Assembly: GCA_017452945.1 (NCBI GenBank)
Contig: JAFTLD010000061.1
Coordinates: 1 to 18,358 of the forward strand
Source of the DNA: Clostridia bacterium
GTDB lineage: Bacteria; Bacillota_A; Clostridia; Oscillospirales; CAG-272
Direction of reading: 5' to 3'
DNA: 18,358 bases
In this document: one piece after another, positions 1 to 7,822 of the stretch
How the letters are laid out: each line of letters opens with the position of its first letter
Numbering within the stretch: the stretch's first letter is position 1
Program-made: the position numbers and the translations under genes
The notes under the pieces: generated by a model
The model's input: the letters and a program-made list of their open reading frames with translations, nothing else
Told to the model about the DNA's origin: nothing
Database searches by the model: none

Positions 1-48
1 CCACTTGGTATGTGCTAAACTATTATTGTCTATGTTTGTGTTACTCAT
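1..48 (-). CDS. tnpA: IS200/IS605-type transposase TnpA, N-terminal 16 residues (cut by window edge)
   Basis: Reading leftward from an ATG at 46-48, the 16 codons give MSNTNIDNNSLAHTKW. The SLAHTKW block matches the start of IS200-type Y1 transposases, which continue with a WNCKYHIVFAPKYRR-like stretch. That continuation lies outside the window, so the catalytic HUH motif and tyrosine cannot be checked. A strong GGAGG ribosome site lies 8 nt upstream (positions 57-61 on the complement). The family makes single-strand cuts at hairpin-marked ends and moves as single-stranded DNA. The assignment rests on a short but distinctive block plus the hairpins upstream. Confidence 0.78.
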   Translation of the reverse strand, partial: MSNTNIDNNSLAHTKW

Positions 49-52
49 AGAT

Positions 53-121
53 AAATCCTCCAAATATGTTTTTTTACTTTGACTGGCAGGTCAAACTAAT
101 TATACCATATTTGGAGGATTT
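53..121 (-). promoter_or_regulatory. Perfect 16-bp inverted repeat that can sequester the tnpA ribosome site
   Basis: AAATCCTCCAAATATG at 53-68 is exactly complementary to 106-121. On the minus strand the arm next to the gene contains the GGAGG ribosome site. A transcript entering from outside the element would contain both arms and fold the site into a stem. A transcript starting at the element's own promoter (TATAAT between the arms) would lack the upstream arm and leave the site open. A smaller hairpin, TTTGAC(78-83)/GTCAAA(90-95), lies in the loop. Ribosome-site sequestration is known for IS200; its operation here is inferred. Confidence 0.65.
99..104 (-). promoter_or_regulatory. tnpA promoter, extended -10 element
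   Basis: The complement reads TGGTATAAT, a perfect -10 hexamer with the TGn extension, about 50 nt upstream of the transposase ATG. The expected -35 position (about 122-127) reads GAGAGG, which is poor, so the promoter probably depends on the extended -10 and may be weak. Confidence 0.5.
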
Positions 122-180
122 CCTCTCATCGGCAGAGCCTCGTTTGAACCACGCGACTATCGCGTGGTTTTCTTTTTACA

Positions 181-218
181 ACAAAACGGGCTGAGTTAGT
201 GAACTCAGTCCGTTTTGT
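181..218 (-). terminator. Intrinsic terminator at the end of the eight-gene minus-strand operon
   Basis: A 17-bp stem (181-197/202-218, one G-T pair) with loop AGTG lies 8 nt past the stop of the esterase gene. Read on the minus strand, the GC-rich core is preceded by an A-rich run and followed by TTTTGTTGT, the usual layout. It may also stop plus-strand transcripts leaving the insertion sequence. Confidence 0.65.
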
Positions 219-225
219 TTTGGAA

Positions 226-1953
226 TCAATCCTCTGACGCAATAAAGAACGCACCTGCGGGATTGCCGTAGCTGTTGCACAGGTTGATCCCGACACCATA
301 GAAGTTGTCAGCTATGCCGTTGTAGACAACACCATTCTTCATGGAGGCCGAGCAAGTCACGGTAACCTGATTGGGCGCAGTGATCTCAGCAGAAATTTTA
401 ACGCCCTTCTTGTTATTAACGGTATATGCAGTTCTCATATAAGTAAAGCCGTTCACTGCAGTACCACCGTCACTGGTAGTCAGTCCTTCGCCCACGTTGG
501 TAAAGGTCAGAACGACCGTCTTGCCATCCTCAGAGAATTCGGCAGATTCCACGATCGGTCCTGTTGCACTCTCCAGTGTGCCCGCATCACCTCTGACAGC
601 TGCGGCAAGCTTTGCAAGGCGCTGTCCCTGTCCGAACTTACAGTCGGGGTGCAGGCTGTTGAAGTAGGTATCATCCGCCCACAAATCGCTGGACACCGAC
701 AGATAGCTGTTGGGCAGCGTTTGAGGAATAGCGCCCACAACGCAACGGATCAGGCCGAGATCCATGTAGTGCCAATCGCCCACGTGATCCGAGGGTCTTT
801 CATAAATCGTGGGGAATTCCACCATGTAAACGGCAAAATCGGGGTTAGTCACGTTATGCGTCGAGCGCATATAGGTCATGAACGTGCTGAAGCGTTCAAC
901 AAACTCCTTGGCATGGGCGCGCTGGAAATCACTCTCGCCCTGATACCAGATAAGACCTGCCATTGCGTACTTTTCAAACGGATACATGTAATGGTTGTAC
1001 ATGTATCTTGCCCAGGTAGCATTGACACCCTCGGGAACGTAAATGCCTTGGCTTTCGTTCCACTTATCCGTCTTCAGCGCATCGGCAACCTCATTGGGCA
1101 GGAATGCGCCCAATGGCTGGCCGTTGCCGTCGATCTCGATCACACCGACAGGCACCTTACCCTCGGTCATTTGCACAAAGTTCCATGCAAAGCAATAGCC
1201 GATGGCAGTAAAGCGGCCGACACTTTCGGTCGAGGGCTTTTCCCACGTCCGGTTATGTACCACGTCGCGGCAAACCTCGGTCGTACCTCTCTTGGGATAG
1301 CCATGCGTTTCATTTTCGTTCAAGGTATTGTAATGCAAACGGATGGGCAGCGATTCATCAATCATGTTGGAGCCGTAATTGGCCTTATCGGTATTGGAAG
1401 CTCCCAGATAAGCGTTGAAGGAATATGCAACGTTGGACTGGCCGATCACCATGTAAACATCGCCAACCAGAACGTCAGAGAATACGATCTCCTTGGTATC
1501 GGTGTAGATCATCATGGCATTGCCAAGCTCGGCACAAGCATCCAGCTTTGCGCCAAACTGCAGCGTCCATTCGCCGTTCTCAATCAAAGCCTCGGCAAAC
1601 ATGCCCATGAACTCGCCCGAAACCTTTTTACCATTCTCAGATTCCGGAGCCCAGCCCCAAACACGCAGCCGCTCACCGCGCTGTACCACCATATCCGAGG
1701 TAAACACCTTGGAAACGGTGAAATCGGCTGCATATGCAGCATCCAGCGTCTCACCGATCATCACGTCGGGTTCTTCTGTGGTCACTTCCTCGGTCGTAGG
1801 CTGATCATCGGCTGCAGTGGTGTCTTCGGAAGGCTCAGTGGTAGGTTCTTCGGAGGAAGAATCCGTTTCCGACGTACCGCCTTCACATGCGATCGCACTC
1901 ATCAGCATCACGCCGCAAAGCAGCAGGATCAGAGTTCTGATTGTCAGTTTCAT
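226..1953 (-). CDS. Secreted sialate O-acetylesterase-like lipoprotein (SGNH hydrolase fold)
   Basis: The 575-residue protein starts with a lipoprotein signal peptide; the likely acylated cysteine is C23 (SAIAC, slightly off the usual lipobox). A Ser/Thr/Glu-rich linker follows at 24-63 and should hold the enzyme off the membrane. Sialate O-acetylesterase hallmarks are FTSDMVVQR (84-92), GDVYMVIGQSN (164-174, catalytic serine S173), WYQGESD (336-342), and a C-terminal block with H435 in SLHPD that should supply the catalytic histidine. Family members remove O-acetyl groups from sialic acids or other glycans, so host or dietary glycan trimming is plausible; the substrate cannot be read from sequence. 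The ribosome site is a modest AAAGGGA. It is the last gene of the operon, 27 nt after the cysteine desulfurase. Confidence 0.85.
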   Translation of the reverse strand: MKLTIRTLILLLCGVMLMSAIACEGGTSETDSSSEEPTTEPSEDTTAADDQPTTEEVTTEEPDVMIGETLDAAYAADFTVSKVFTSDMVVQRGERLRVWGWAPESENGKKVSGEFMGMFAEALIENGEWTLQFGAKLDACAELGNAMMIYTDTKEIVFSDVLVGDVYMVIGQSNVAYSFNAYLGASNTDKANYGSNMIDESLPIRLHYNTLNENETHGYPKRGTTEVCRDVVHNRTWEKPSTESVGRFTAIGYCFAWNFVQMTEGKVPVGVIEIDGNGQPLGAFLPNEVADALKTDKWNESQGIYVPEGVNATWARYMYNHYMYPFEKYAMAGLIWYQGESDFQRAHAKEFVERFSTFMTYMRSTHNVTNPDFAVYMVEFPTIYERPSDHVGDWHYMDLGLIRCVVGAIPQTLPNSYLSVSSDLWADDTYFNSLHPDCKFGQGQRLAKLAAAVRGDAGTLESATGPIVESAEFSEDGKTVVLTFTNVGEGLTTSDGGTAVNGFTYMRTAYTVNNKKGVKISAEITAPNQVTVTCSASMKNGVVYNGIADNFYGVGINLCNSYGNPAGAFFIASED

Positions 1954-1980
1954 AACTTTCCCTTTCTTTTTTCTTTATTC

Positions 1981-3147
1981 TTATTTATGAATTCTGATTA
2001 ATTCGCGCGTGCCTGCAAACAAAGCCTTGCACAGAGCATCGATCTCCTGCTCTGTATTGGAAGGACAAAGGCTGACGCGCAATGAGCAATCCGCTTGCTC
2101 CGAAGTCAAGCCAAACGCAGCAAGCGCACGCGAAGTAGCATGCCCGTGCGAGGAGCAGGCAGAACCGCTGGACACGTAAATGCCCTTGGCTGAAAGATAA
2201 TGCAGCATGGTTTCGCTTTTGATATCCGGCAGCGTCAGATTGACGATGTGCGGTGCGCGATTTCCGCGCGGCAGATTGAGCGTGATCTCACCGTGCTCAC
2301 TCAGCTTTTGCTCAAGATAGGAGCGCAGCTGTGTCATATACGCAAGATCCTTTCGCAGCGTACTCTGTGCTGCAGCACATGCTGCACCAAAGCCTGCAAT
2401 GCCAATGGTATTTTCGGTACCCGAGCGCATGCCCGACTCCTGACCGCCGCCAAGCGTAACGGGGATCAGCTTTTTGGCCTTGAGCACGTCGGCACCCACG
2501 TACAAAGCACCCACGCCCTTGGGGCCGTGGATCTTGTGCGAGCTGACCGTGACCATATCCGCTCCGATCGAGGCGGGTGAAAAAATCGTTTTCATAAAGC
2601 CCTGTACCGCGTCGCAATGCGTCACGGCATTCGGGGCGTTTCTTTTTGTCAGCGCAAACAATGATTTGAGATCATACAAAGCACCAGTTTCGTTGTTGAC
2701 CATCATTGCCGTGACCAGCAGCGTGCTCTTATCGATCGCCTTATTTGCAAATTCCATATCCAAAGCGCCGTTTCGCGTGGGGATCCGCACGATCTCGAAG
2801 CCCCTTTTCTCCAGCTCTCTCAGCACCATTTCAACCGAGGAATGCTCTCCCTCCGTGGTCACGATGCGGTTTCCCGTGCGGCGCTCCTTGGCAAACACGC
2901 TGCCAAAAATGGCAAGATTGTTTGCCTCGGTGCCGGATGCGGTAAAATACACCTGCCCGGCTCCACCGCGCACGCCAAGCGCAGCCAAAACCTGCTCACG
3001 AGCCTTTTTGATCCCATGCTCTGCCTCCACGCCCGCCTTATGCAGCGAAGAGGGGTTTCCAAAATTCTCCATGGCCTCCAGCATTGCTTGCTTGGCGGGC
3101 TCGCAAAGTGCTGTGGTGGCACTGTTATCCAAATATACCGTACTCAT
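1981..3147 (-). CDS. Cysteine desulfurase, NifS/IscS type
   Basis: The 388-residue PLP enzyme takes sulfur from cysteine as a protein persulfide, for Fe-S clusters or sulfur-containing cofactors and tRNA. It has VYLDNSATT at the N-terminus, H102 (EGEHSSVE) stacking on PLP, D179 in CDAVQG, the PLP lysine K205 in SSHKIHGPKG, and the active cysteine C331 in SSGSACSSHGH, the class I loop. Length is typical. The start chosen is the Met just before TVYLDNSATT; an upstream in-frame extension to 3222 would overlap the preceding gene and does not look like this family. The stop of the preceding gene is one base upstream and no clear ribosome site is present, so translation probably depends on termination-reinitiation. 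No scaffold gene (iscU) or tRNA thiolation gene (thiI, mnmA) is adjacent, so the sulfur acceptor is unknown. Confidence 0.93.
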   Translation of the reverse strand: MSTVYLDNSATTALCEPAKQAMLEAMENFGNPSSLHKAGVEAEHGIKKAREQVLAALGVRGGAGQVYFTASGTEANNLAIFGSVFAKERRTGNRIVTTEGEHSSVEMVLRELEKRGFEIVRIPTRNGALDMEFANKAIDKSTLLVTAMMVNNETGALYDLKSLFALTKRNAPNAVTHCDAVQGFMKTIFSPASIGADMVTVSSHKIHGPKGVGALYVGADVLKAKKLIPVTLGGGQESGMRSGTENTIGIAGFGAACAAAQSTLRKDLAYMTQLRSYLEQKLSEHGEITLNLPRGNRAPHIVNLTLPDIKSETMLHYLSAKGIYVSSGSACSSHGHATSRALAAFGLTSEQADCSLRVSLCPSNTEQEIDALCKALFAGTRELIRIHK

Positions 3148-3148
3148 A

Positions 3149-4339
3149 TCAACGGAAGGTAAAGCTGTCCAGCATGGCGTGGTAATCGTCCAGATACTGC
3201 TCAAAGCTGCCATCCTCGGCAAGAGCAGTATAGGTCACCACGTAAATCAGGCTGGAATGCACGATCACGGTTTGCGCATAGCGGTAATCCTTACCGCCAA
3301 TGCTTGCATCAAAGGTATACGTTTTTGCGTTCTTGGCATCCTTTTGTACACCGATCGTTCCCTCGCTCACCTGCTCGGAAACAGTCAGCTCGTCAAATAC
3401 AGCCTCGTATTCGGGCAGGCAGTAGCCCTCCCAGTACATATCTACGCTGATCGCCTCGTTGGAGGGCACGTAGATGGTGACCGTGACGTTTGCACTGCCT
3501 GTGGGCGCGTATGCCGAGGGGTACTCGGTGGTATGTCCCGTGCGCCAAGCCGTGGGAACGTAAAAACGATAAGGCATTTCATTGGTGGACGCGGGAATCA
3601 TACCGTCCGCAGGATCGGGATCTTCAAAGAACTCAGGCTGCGTGGTCGCCGCTTTTTCATTCAGAATGACGAATTCCCCTACCACCGTTCCGTCCGGAAT
3701 CTCGTGAATAAAGGACTCAATAAAGGTTGCATAATCCTCTTCCCTTGCCGAATAGGTCAGCACGTAAAAGCCGTCACCGTCCTTGGCACGGGCAATGACC
3801 TGACAATACTTACGGGTAAAGCTCATAGCCTCCTGCACCGTCAGATCCTCGGTGGGAGCAAACTCCTTGACACGCGCGGTGAATTCATACACCTGCGCGG
3901 CACACATGCCTGCGTCGTCACCGTAAATATCCAGCGAGGTCTGACGGTAGATCTGCTCAGCCTTATCCTCGGTGGCTGCCTTGTAAGGAACTACCGTAAA
4001 CTCAGTAAATGTTTTTGCATAGTACGCGCTCAGCTTTTCCCAGTAAGCGTTGATATCTGCTGCATCATCGCTGGCCTTTTGCGCAGAGATGGTCCAATAC
4101 TTGGCATGGTTTGCTAGTTCTTCTCCCTGCTCGGAGTGATCCGAAGTGGTATAATAAGCACCCGAAATGCCGCTGCGCGAATTGGAAATCCACGTCATGG
4201 GGACGTACAGAATAAAGTCCTCACCGGGGGCGGTGACGTCATGCATGCCTGTGGGTACTTCACTTTGGCTGCAGGCAGCCAGTAAGCTGCAAAGCATTGC
4301 CATCAACAGCACGACGGCAATATATTTGATAACTTTCAT
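3149..4339 (-). CDS. Lipoprotein with two tandem copies of a PsbP/DUF1795-like domain
   Basis: The 396-residue protein has a clear lipoprotein signal (LLAAC, C23). I see two related halves, about 35-215 and 245-396. Each begins with a YVP-x-(T)-W strand (YVPMTW and YVPTAW), continues through a Y-x-x-x-F-x-E-x-x-V segment and an alternating Y-x-F-x-A strand, and ends in a (Y/F)-V-(L/V)-TY-(S/T)-A strand followed by a helix rich in aromatic residues. This resembles small PsbP/Mog1-type alpha-beta domains in Firmicutes lipoproteins, but similarity is judged by eye. No catalytic residues stand out, so no function is assigned. Its GGGGAGGAA ribosome site lies inside the last codons of the upstream PLP gene, two bases from that gene's stop, and its own stop nearly touches the desulfurase start: tight coupling on both sides. 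Confidence 0.75.
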   Translation of the reverse strand: MKVIKYIAVVLLMAMLCSLLAACSQSEVPTGMHDVTAPGEDFILYVPMTWISNSRSGISGAYYTTSDHSEQGEELANHAKYWTISAQKASDDAADINAYWEKLSAYYAKTFTEFTVVPYKAATEDKAEQIYRQTSLDIYGDDAGMCAAQVYEFTARVKEFAPTEDLTVQEAMSFTRKYCQVIARAKDGDGFYVLTYSAREEDYATFIESFIHEIPDGTVVGEFVILNEKAATTQPEFFEDPDPADGMIPASTNEMPYRFYVPTAWRTGHTTEYPSAYAPTGSANVTVTIYVPSNEAISVDMYWEGYCLPEYEAVFDELTVSEQVSEGTIGVQKDAKNAKTYTFDASIGGKDYRYAQTVIVHSSLIYVVTYTALAEDGSFEQYLDDYHAMLDSFTFR

Positions 4340-4341
4340 TT

Positions 4342-5595
4342 TTATTCCTCCCCTAACATGCTCTGCGCTGCAGAAAGAATGCCGATTTTGCCGCTCTCAT
4401 ACGTAAGTCCGCCCTGGAAATACGCCGTATAGGGCGGACGCAAAGGCCCATCGGCAGAGAGCTCGATGGACGAGCCCTGCACAAACGCACCTGCCGCCAT
4501 GATGACGGGATCGTTATATCCCGGCATAGCCCAAGGCTCGGGCGTGACGTAAGCATCTACGGGCGAGCCTGCCTGAATACCGCGGCAAAGCGCGCAAAGT
4601 CCCTCGGCAGAGCCTGTGATCACGGTCTGAATGATATCGTAACGCTGCTCATCCCAGCGCGGCTCAACCGCAAAGCCCAGCTTTTCGAACATATATGCTG
4701 CCAGATGTGCCGTCTTGAGTGCCTGCGCTACCGTATGCGGTGCATAGAAAAGCCCCTTGTAAAGGCTCTTGTTCTGCCCCATGGTGGCACCAACCTCACA
4801 GCCCACACCGGGCGAGGTCAGGCGGTAGCTTGCAAGCTCCACGGCACGTGCCGTTCCCGCAATATAGCCACCCGTTTCTGCCATACCGCCGCCGGGATTT
4901 TTGATCAGCGAACCGATGATCATATCCGCACCGTAAGCGGTCGGCTCCTTTTCCTCAGTAAATTCTCCGTAGCAGTTGTCCGCCACCACGTATGCATCGC
5001 ATCTTGCCTTGACAAACTTGACAAGCTCCCCGATCTGTGCGCAGGAAAGCGTTTTTCTGTTCAAATACCCCTTAGAACGTTGCACGAACACCACCTTGAT
5101 ACTCTTGCCGTAAAGAGCCAGCTTGTCCGCAATGCCGTCAAAGTCAAATTCACCGGCCTCTGTCAGCTCGACCTGGTCGTATTTCACACCGAAATCGGCC
5201 AGCGAGCCGTCGCCCTCCTTACCGGTAATACCAATGACGTCCTCAAGCGTATCGTAAGGCTTACCCGCTACAGACAGCATGACGTCGCCCGGACGTAAAA
5301 GTCCGAACAAGCCGATGGTCAGCGCCTGCGTGCCGTTGACGATCTGATGGCGCACGAATGCCGCCTCGGCATCCATCACGTCCGCCCAAATGGCGTCAAG
5401 CGTATCTCTGCCGCGGTCGTCATAACCGTAACCGCTGGTAGAATCAAACATGGTCATGCCCACGCGATGCTCACGAAAGGCGTCCATAATCTTTTGCGTA
5501 TTATTGAATGAGATCTGATCAATGCGGGCAAAGTGGGGGCTGAGTGCCTTCTCCGCCTCCCCGGCAAGATCCCATATTTTTTGTGAAAATACCAT
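4342..5595 (-). CDS. PLP-dependent protein of the methionine gamma-lyase / aluminium-resistance family (YnbB-like)
   Basis: With the chosen start the protein has 417 residues. It shows family marks: FDSTSGYGYDDRGRD near 50-64, RHQIVNGTQAL near 82-92, the glycine-rich GLLRPGD, FVQRSKGY, a PLP-aspartate context VVADNCYGEF, and the PLP lysine in IGSLIKNPGGG (about K233). Members are fold-type I PLP enzymes annotated as aluminium-resistance or Met gamma-lyase-like; the true reaction is poorly defined. The start at 5595 is preferred because GGAGATGAT lies upstream and matches the family N-terminus; an ATG at 5607 is an alternative. The in-frame ATG at 5670 has no ribosome site and adds unrelated residues. 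The preceding gene ends 138 nt upstream. Confidence 0.85.
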   Translation of the reverse strand: MVFSQKIWDLAGEAEKALSPHFARIDQISFNNTQKIMDAFREHRVGMTMFDSTSGYGYDDRGRDTLDAIWADVMDAEAAFVRHQIVNGTQALTIGLFGLLRPGDVMLSVAGKPYDTLEDVIGITGKEGDGSLADFGVKYDQVELTEAGEFDFDGIADKLALYGKSIKVVFVQRSKGYLNRKTLSCAQIGELVKFVKARCDAYVVADNCYGEFTEEKEPTAYGADMIIGSLIKNPGGGMAETGGYIAGTARAVELASYRLTSPGVGCEVGATMGQNKSLYKGLFYAPHTVAQALKTAHLAAYMFEKLGFAVEPRWDEQRYDIIQTVITGSAEGLCALCRGIQAGSPVDAYVTPEPWAMPGYNDPVIMAAGAFVQGSSIELSADGPLRPPYTAYFQGGLTYESGKIGILSAAQSMLGEE

Positions 5596-5733
5596 ATTTT
5601 TTATCATCTCCAAAACATACTTTTGAAATCCGACCGTGTCGCTACGCGACAAAAATGTGTTGGGTCCCATTTTTAGGAAGGATTTACGCGCGATCAGAAA
5701 CTGTGGGTTTAAGCGACTGATGTATCGCGCATC
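5596..5733 (-). other. Largest gap in the operon, with two hairpins
   Basis: This is the only long spacer between the M42 genes and the PLP gene. It has a perfect 6-bp hairpin TGTCGC(5637-5642)/GCGACA(5646-5651) with loop TAC, and a 7-bp outer stem GCGCGAT(5688-5694)/ATCGCGC(5724-5730) that can extend inward through CAG/CTG. Neither is followed by a T-run on the minus strand, so neither is a convincing terminator. They could be RNA-processing or stability elements, or a short dispersed repeat. I see no convincing internal promoter. Confidence 0.4.
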
Positions 5734-6741
5734 TTATTCCTTTTTATCACTATGGAGATACAAAAGCGCGATCTCCACGCAAAGTCTGGTATCACCCAGA
5801 TCAAACATTTCCACACCGGAATGGATGTAGCGCGTAGGAATCGAAAGCGCTCCTACCTTGACACCCGTGCCGCTCTTTTGTACGGCAGAGGTATCCGTGC
5901 CGCCCGCAGTCAGGATCTCGTACTGATACTTAAAGCCCTTTTCCTTGGCAAGCTTGACCAGTCTGTCCACCACGCCCTTGTGGCAAAGCACCGAGCTATC
6001 CTTGACCTTAATGGCAGCACCGCCGCCCAGCTCACAGGCCATAGGCTTGGCTCCAACCGTATCCCCCGTACCGGTCACGTCAAAATTGATACAGTAATCG
6101 GGGTGGATCTGCTCTGCGGCTGCACCCGCACCGCGCACACCGACCTCCTCTTGTACGGCAAACACGAAATACACGTCATCCGCACAAGGCTCCTCGGCAA
6201 GTCTTTTTGCAATCTCGATCATGATTGCGCAGCCGATGCGGTCGTCGATCGGTCTGCCCGCAATTCTGCGTGCTGAGAGCTTGATAATATTGGGAGCCAC
6301 CGAGAAAAAGTCACCGATGGCAACGCGCTTTTCCGCGTCGCGTGCATCTTTTGCACCGATGTCCACCACCATTTTGTCGTAAGTCCAGTCGTTCGGCTTA
6401 ACGCCCGACTCGGGTACCAAAACACCGTGCTGCCCATTTTCGAATACCACCTCGGAGAAAGCGGATGCCGAGAAATGAATGCCGCCAATGGGAGCTAAGC
6501 GCAGCATACCGTTCTTTTCAATGTGCGTGACTACAAAGCCGATCTCATCCATATGTGCGACCAGCATGATCTTTCTTCTCTTCTCTCCCGTACCCTTTTT
6601 GTAGGCGATCAGCGAGCCCATGGCATCGGTGGATACCTTGTCGCAAAGCGGGCTCATATATTCAGCGATCTTAGCGGCAATGGCACTCTCTCTGCCCGAA
6701 ATACCGCTCACGTTTACCAAATGCTTAAGTGTTGTCAGCAT
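5734..6741 (-). CDS. M42-family metallo-aminopeptidase, complete active site (third of three)
   Basis: The 335-residue protein belongs to the TET/YsdC/FrvX-type cobalt- or zinc-dependent aminopeptidases, which form large dodecameric cages that trim short peptides in the cytoplasm. All expected dimetal and catalytic positions are present: H63 and D65 in VAHMDEIG, bridging D166 in PIDDRIG, E198/E199 in VQEEVG, D221 in NFDVTG, and H307 in YIHSGVEM. The ribosome site AAAGGAG is formed by the last codons of the upstream M42 gene, whose stop is four bases from this start. The residues that set the S1 pocket cannot be read reliably, so substrate preference is open. Confidence 0.92.
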   Translation of the reverse strand: MLTTLKHLVNVSGISGRESAIAAKIAEYMSPLCDKVSTDAMGSLIAYKKGTGEKRRKIMLVAHMDEIGFVVTHIEKNGMLRLAPIGGIHFSASAFSEVVFENGQHGVLVPESGVKPNDWTYDKMVVDIGAKDARDAEKRVAIGDFFSVAPNIIKLSARRIAGRPIDDRIGCAIMIEIAKRLAEEPCADDVYFVFAVQEEVGVRGAGAAAEQIHPDYCINFDVTGTGDTVGAKPMACELGGGAAIKVKDSSVLCHKGVVDRLVKLAKEKGFKYQYEILTAGGTDTSAVQKSGTGVKVGALSIPTRYIHSGVEMFDLGDTRLCVEIALLYLHSDKKE

Positions 6742-6745
6742 AGCA

Positions 6746-7822
6746 TTACTCCTTTATCTCTTGGACGTAAGAGAACAGCAGATCTCTTACCGCATAATAA
6801 TCCGAAACCTTGGCTACCTGCACAGGGGCATGCAGATTTCTGATGGGATATCCCACCGAGACCGCGCGCGTACCGTGTGCTCCCTGCTGCACCGCTCCGC
6901 CCATCTGAGCGCGGGGGGCGCCGCAAACGCTTTGCACGGGGGTACCGTTCTTCTCGGCACACGCACGCAGAGCAGCCGTGTGCTCCTTATCATAAATGGC
7001 ACAGCCATCCACGTATGCAATAGCTGCTCCCTGTCCGAGCGCGCACATACGCACGCTTTCGCTCACGCCCGAATAATCCAGCGCTTCCCTTGCCTCGACA
7101 ATGATGGCAAGATCGGGCTTGACAGCCGCAGCTGCGACACGCGCAGCATTGAATACCAGCTGAGAGCAATCGGTAAAAGCAACGTACAGATCGTACGGCA
7201 GCTTGATCTTGCCCGACTTGAGCATGCGCAACACTTCGATCAAAGCAGCACAACCCAGTCTGGATTCCAGCGCCTTGGCACCCATAAACGCCTTTTCCTG
7301 GCCAAAGCGCGCAAAGGGCGTATCAAACGTTGCCATAGAGCCCACGTTCACATACTTTTGCGCCTCTTCTGCACTTTCTGCACCGATGTCAATATACATT
7401 TTGCGTACGGGAGTCAGCTTTCTGCGCTCCTCCGCGCTCTGCAGGTGGATGGCCTTGGAGGCTACGATGCCCTTGATGACACGCTCGTTGTCACCAATCA
7501 GCAAGCTCTTGCCGCCAAGCACGCGCGCGTCAACGTCTCCCACCGTGCTGAATTTCAAATGTCCCTTTTCGGATACGCGGTTGATGATCATACCAACCTC
7601 GTCCATCCCCGTACATAACAGCACGCGGTAGGGATTTTTTGCATCATAGTCCTCACCGCCGCCACAGATCTTGGCCACGATATTGCCCACACGGTCCACG
7701 CAATACGCATCGATCACATCAGAGATCTGCTCCACAATGGTCTCTCTGAGCGCGTCACAGCAGCCCGAAGGGCCGAATTCGCGACATAATTGTTCGATCA
7801 GTTCAAGTCCGTAATATTTCAT
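6746..7822 (-). CDS. M42-family homologue with degenerate active site, probable pseudo-peptidase (second of three)
   Basis: The 358-residue protein aligns with its two neighbours along its whole length, but most metal and catalytic positions have changed. HxD is now TGMDEVGM (G72, D74 kept); the bridging-aspartate block is GAKALESRLG (E186, S187); the catalytic Glu-Glu pair is FTDCSQ (D218, C219); the metal aspartate is VEAREALD (E243). Only the C-terminal histidine, H331 in NLHAPVQV, stays. The reading frame is intact, with a good ribosome site (GGAG, 8 nt spacing), and its ATG overlaps the previous stop (ATGA). It therefore looks like a maintained protein, perhaps a structural or regulatory subunit of a mixed M42 cage, rather than a pseudogene. 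An upstream in-frame start at 7855 is rejected because it lies deep in the preceding gene. Confidence 0.88.
   Translation of the reverse strand: MKYYGLELIEQLCREFGPSGCCDALRETIVEQISDVIDAYCVDRVGNIVAKICGGGEDYDAKNPYRVLLCTGMDEVGMIINRVSEKGHLKFSTVGDVDARVLGGKSLLIGDNERVIKGIVASKAIHLQSAEERRKLTPVRKMYIDIGAESAEEAQKYVNVGSMATFDTPFARFGQEKAFMGAKALESRLGCAALIEVLRMLKSGKIKLPYDLYVAFTDCSQLVFNAARVAAAAVKPDLAIIVEAREALDYSGVSESVRMCALGQGAAIAYVDGCAIYDKEHTAALRACAEKNGTPVQSVCGAPRAQMGGAVQQGAHGTRAVSVGYPIRNLHAPVQVAKVSDYYAVRDLLFSYVQEIKE

Larger units (their letters stand above)
1..180 (-). mobile_element. Left end of an IS200/IS605-family insertion sequence (rest outside window)
   Basis: Besides the transposase start, the upstream DNA has two features usual for IS200-type left ends. 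One is a subterminal hairpin, a 10-bp stem at 147-156/160-169 with a CTA loop. The other is a second, longer inverted repeat around the ribosome site. These elements have no terminal inverted repeats and make no target duplication, so the outer tip cannot be fixed from one end. I place it near 170-180 because an unrelated operon terminator begins at 181. The boundary is an estimate. Confidence 0.55.

Noticed and set aside
79..106. Plus-strand promoter in the insertion-sequence end (TTGACT, TATACC) for an antisense RNA
   Set aside because: The -10 is poor and TTGACT is part of the internal hairpin. IS200 antisense RNAs are known, but the evidence here is too thin.
649..2001. Plus-strand open frame of 450 codons opposite the esterase
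   Set aside because: Composition is unlike a real protein and the opposite strand carries clear GQSN and WYQGE motifs.
2474..4117. Plus-strand open frame of 547 codons across the desulfurase and lipoprotein genes
   Set aside because: It is antisense to two convincing genes, spans their junction, and has no family motif or ribosome site.
5596..5670. Longer N-terminus for the PLP gene from the ATG at 5670
   Set aside because: No ribosome site precedes it, the added residues are encoded partly by a hairpin, and they do not resemble the family.
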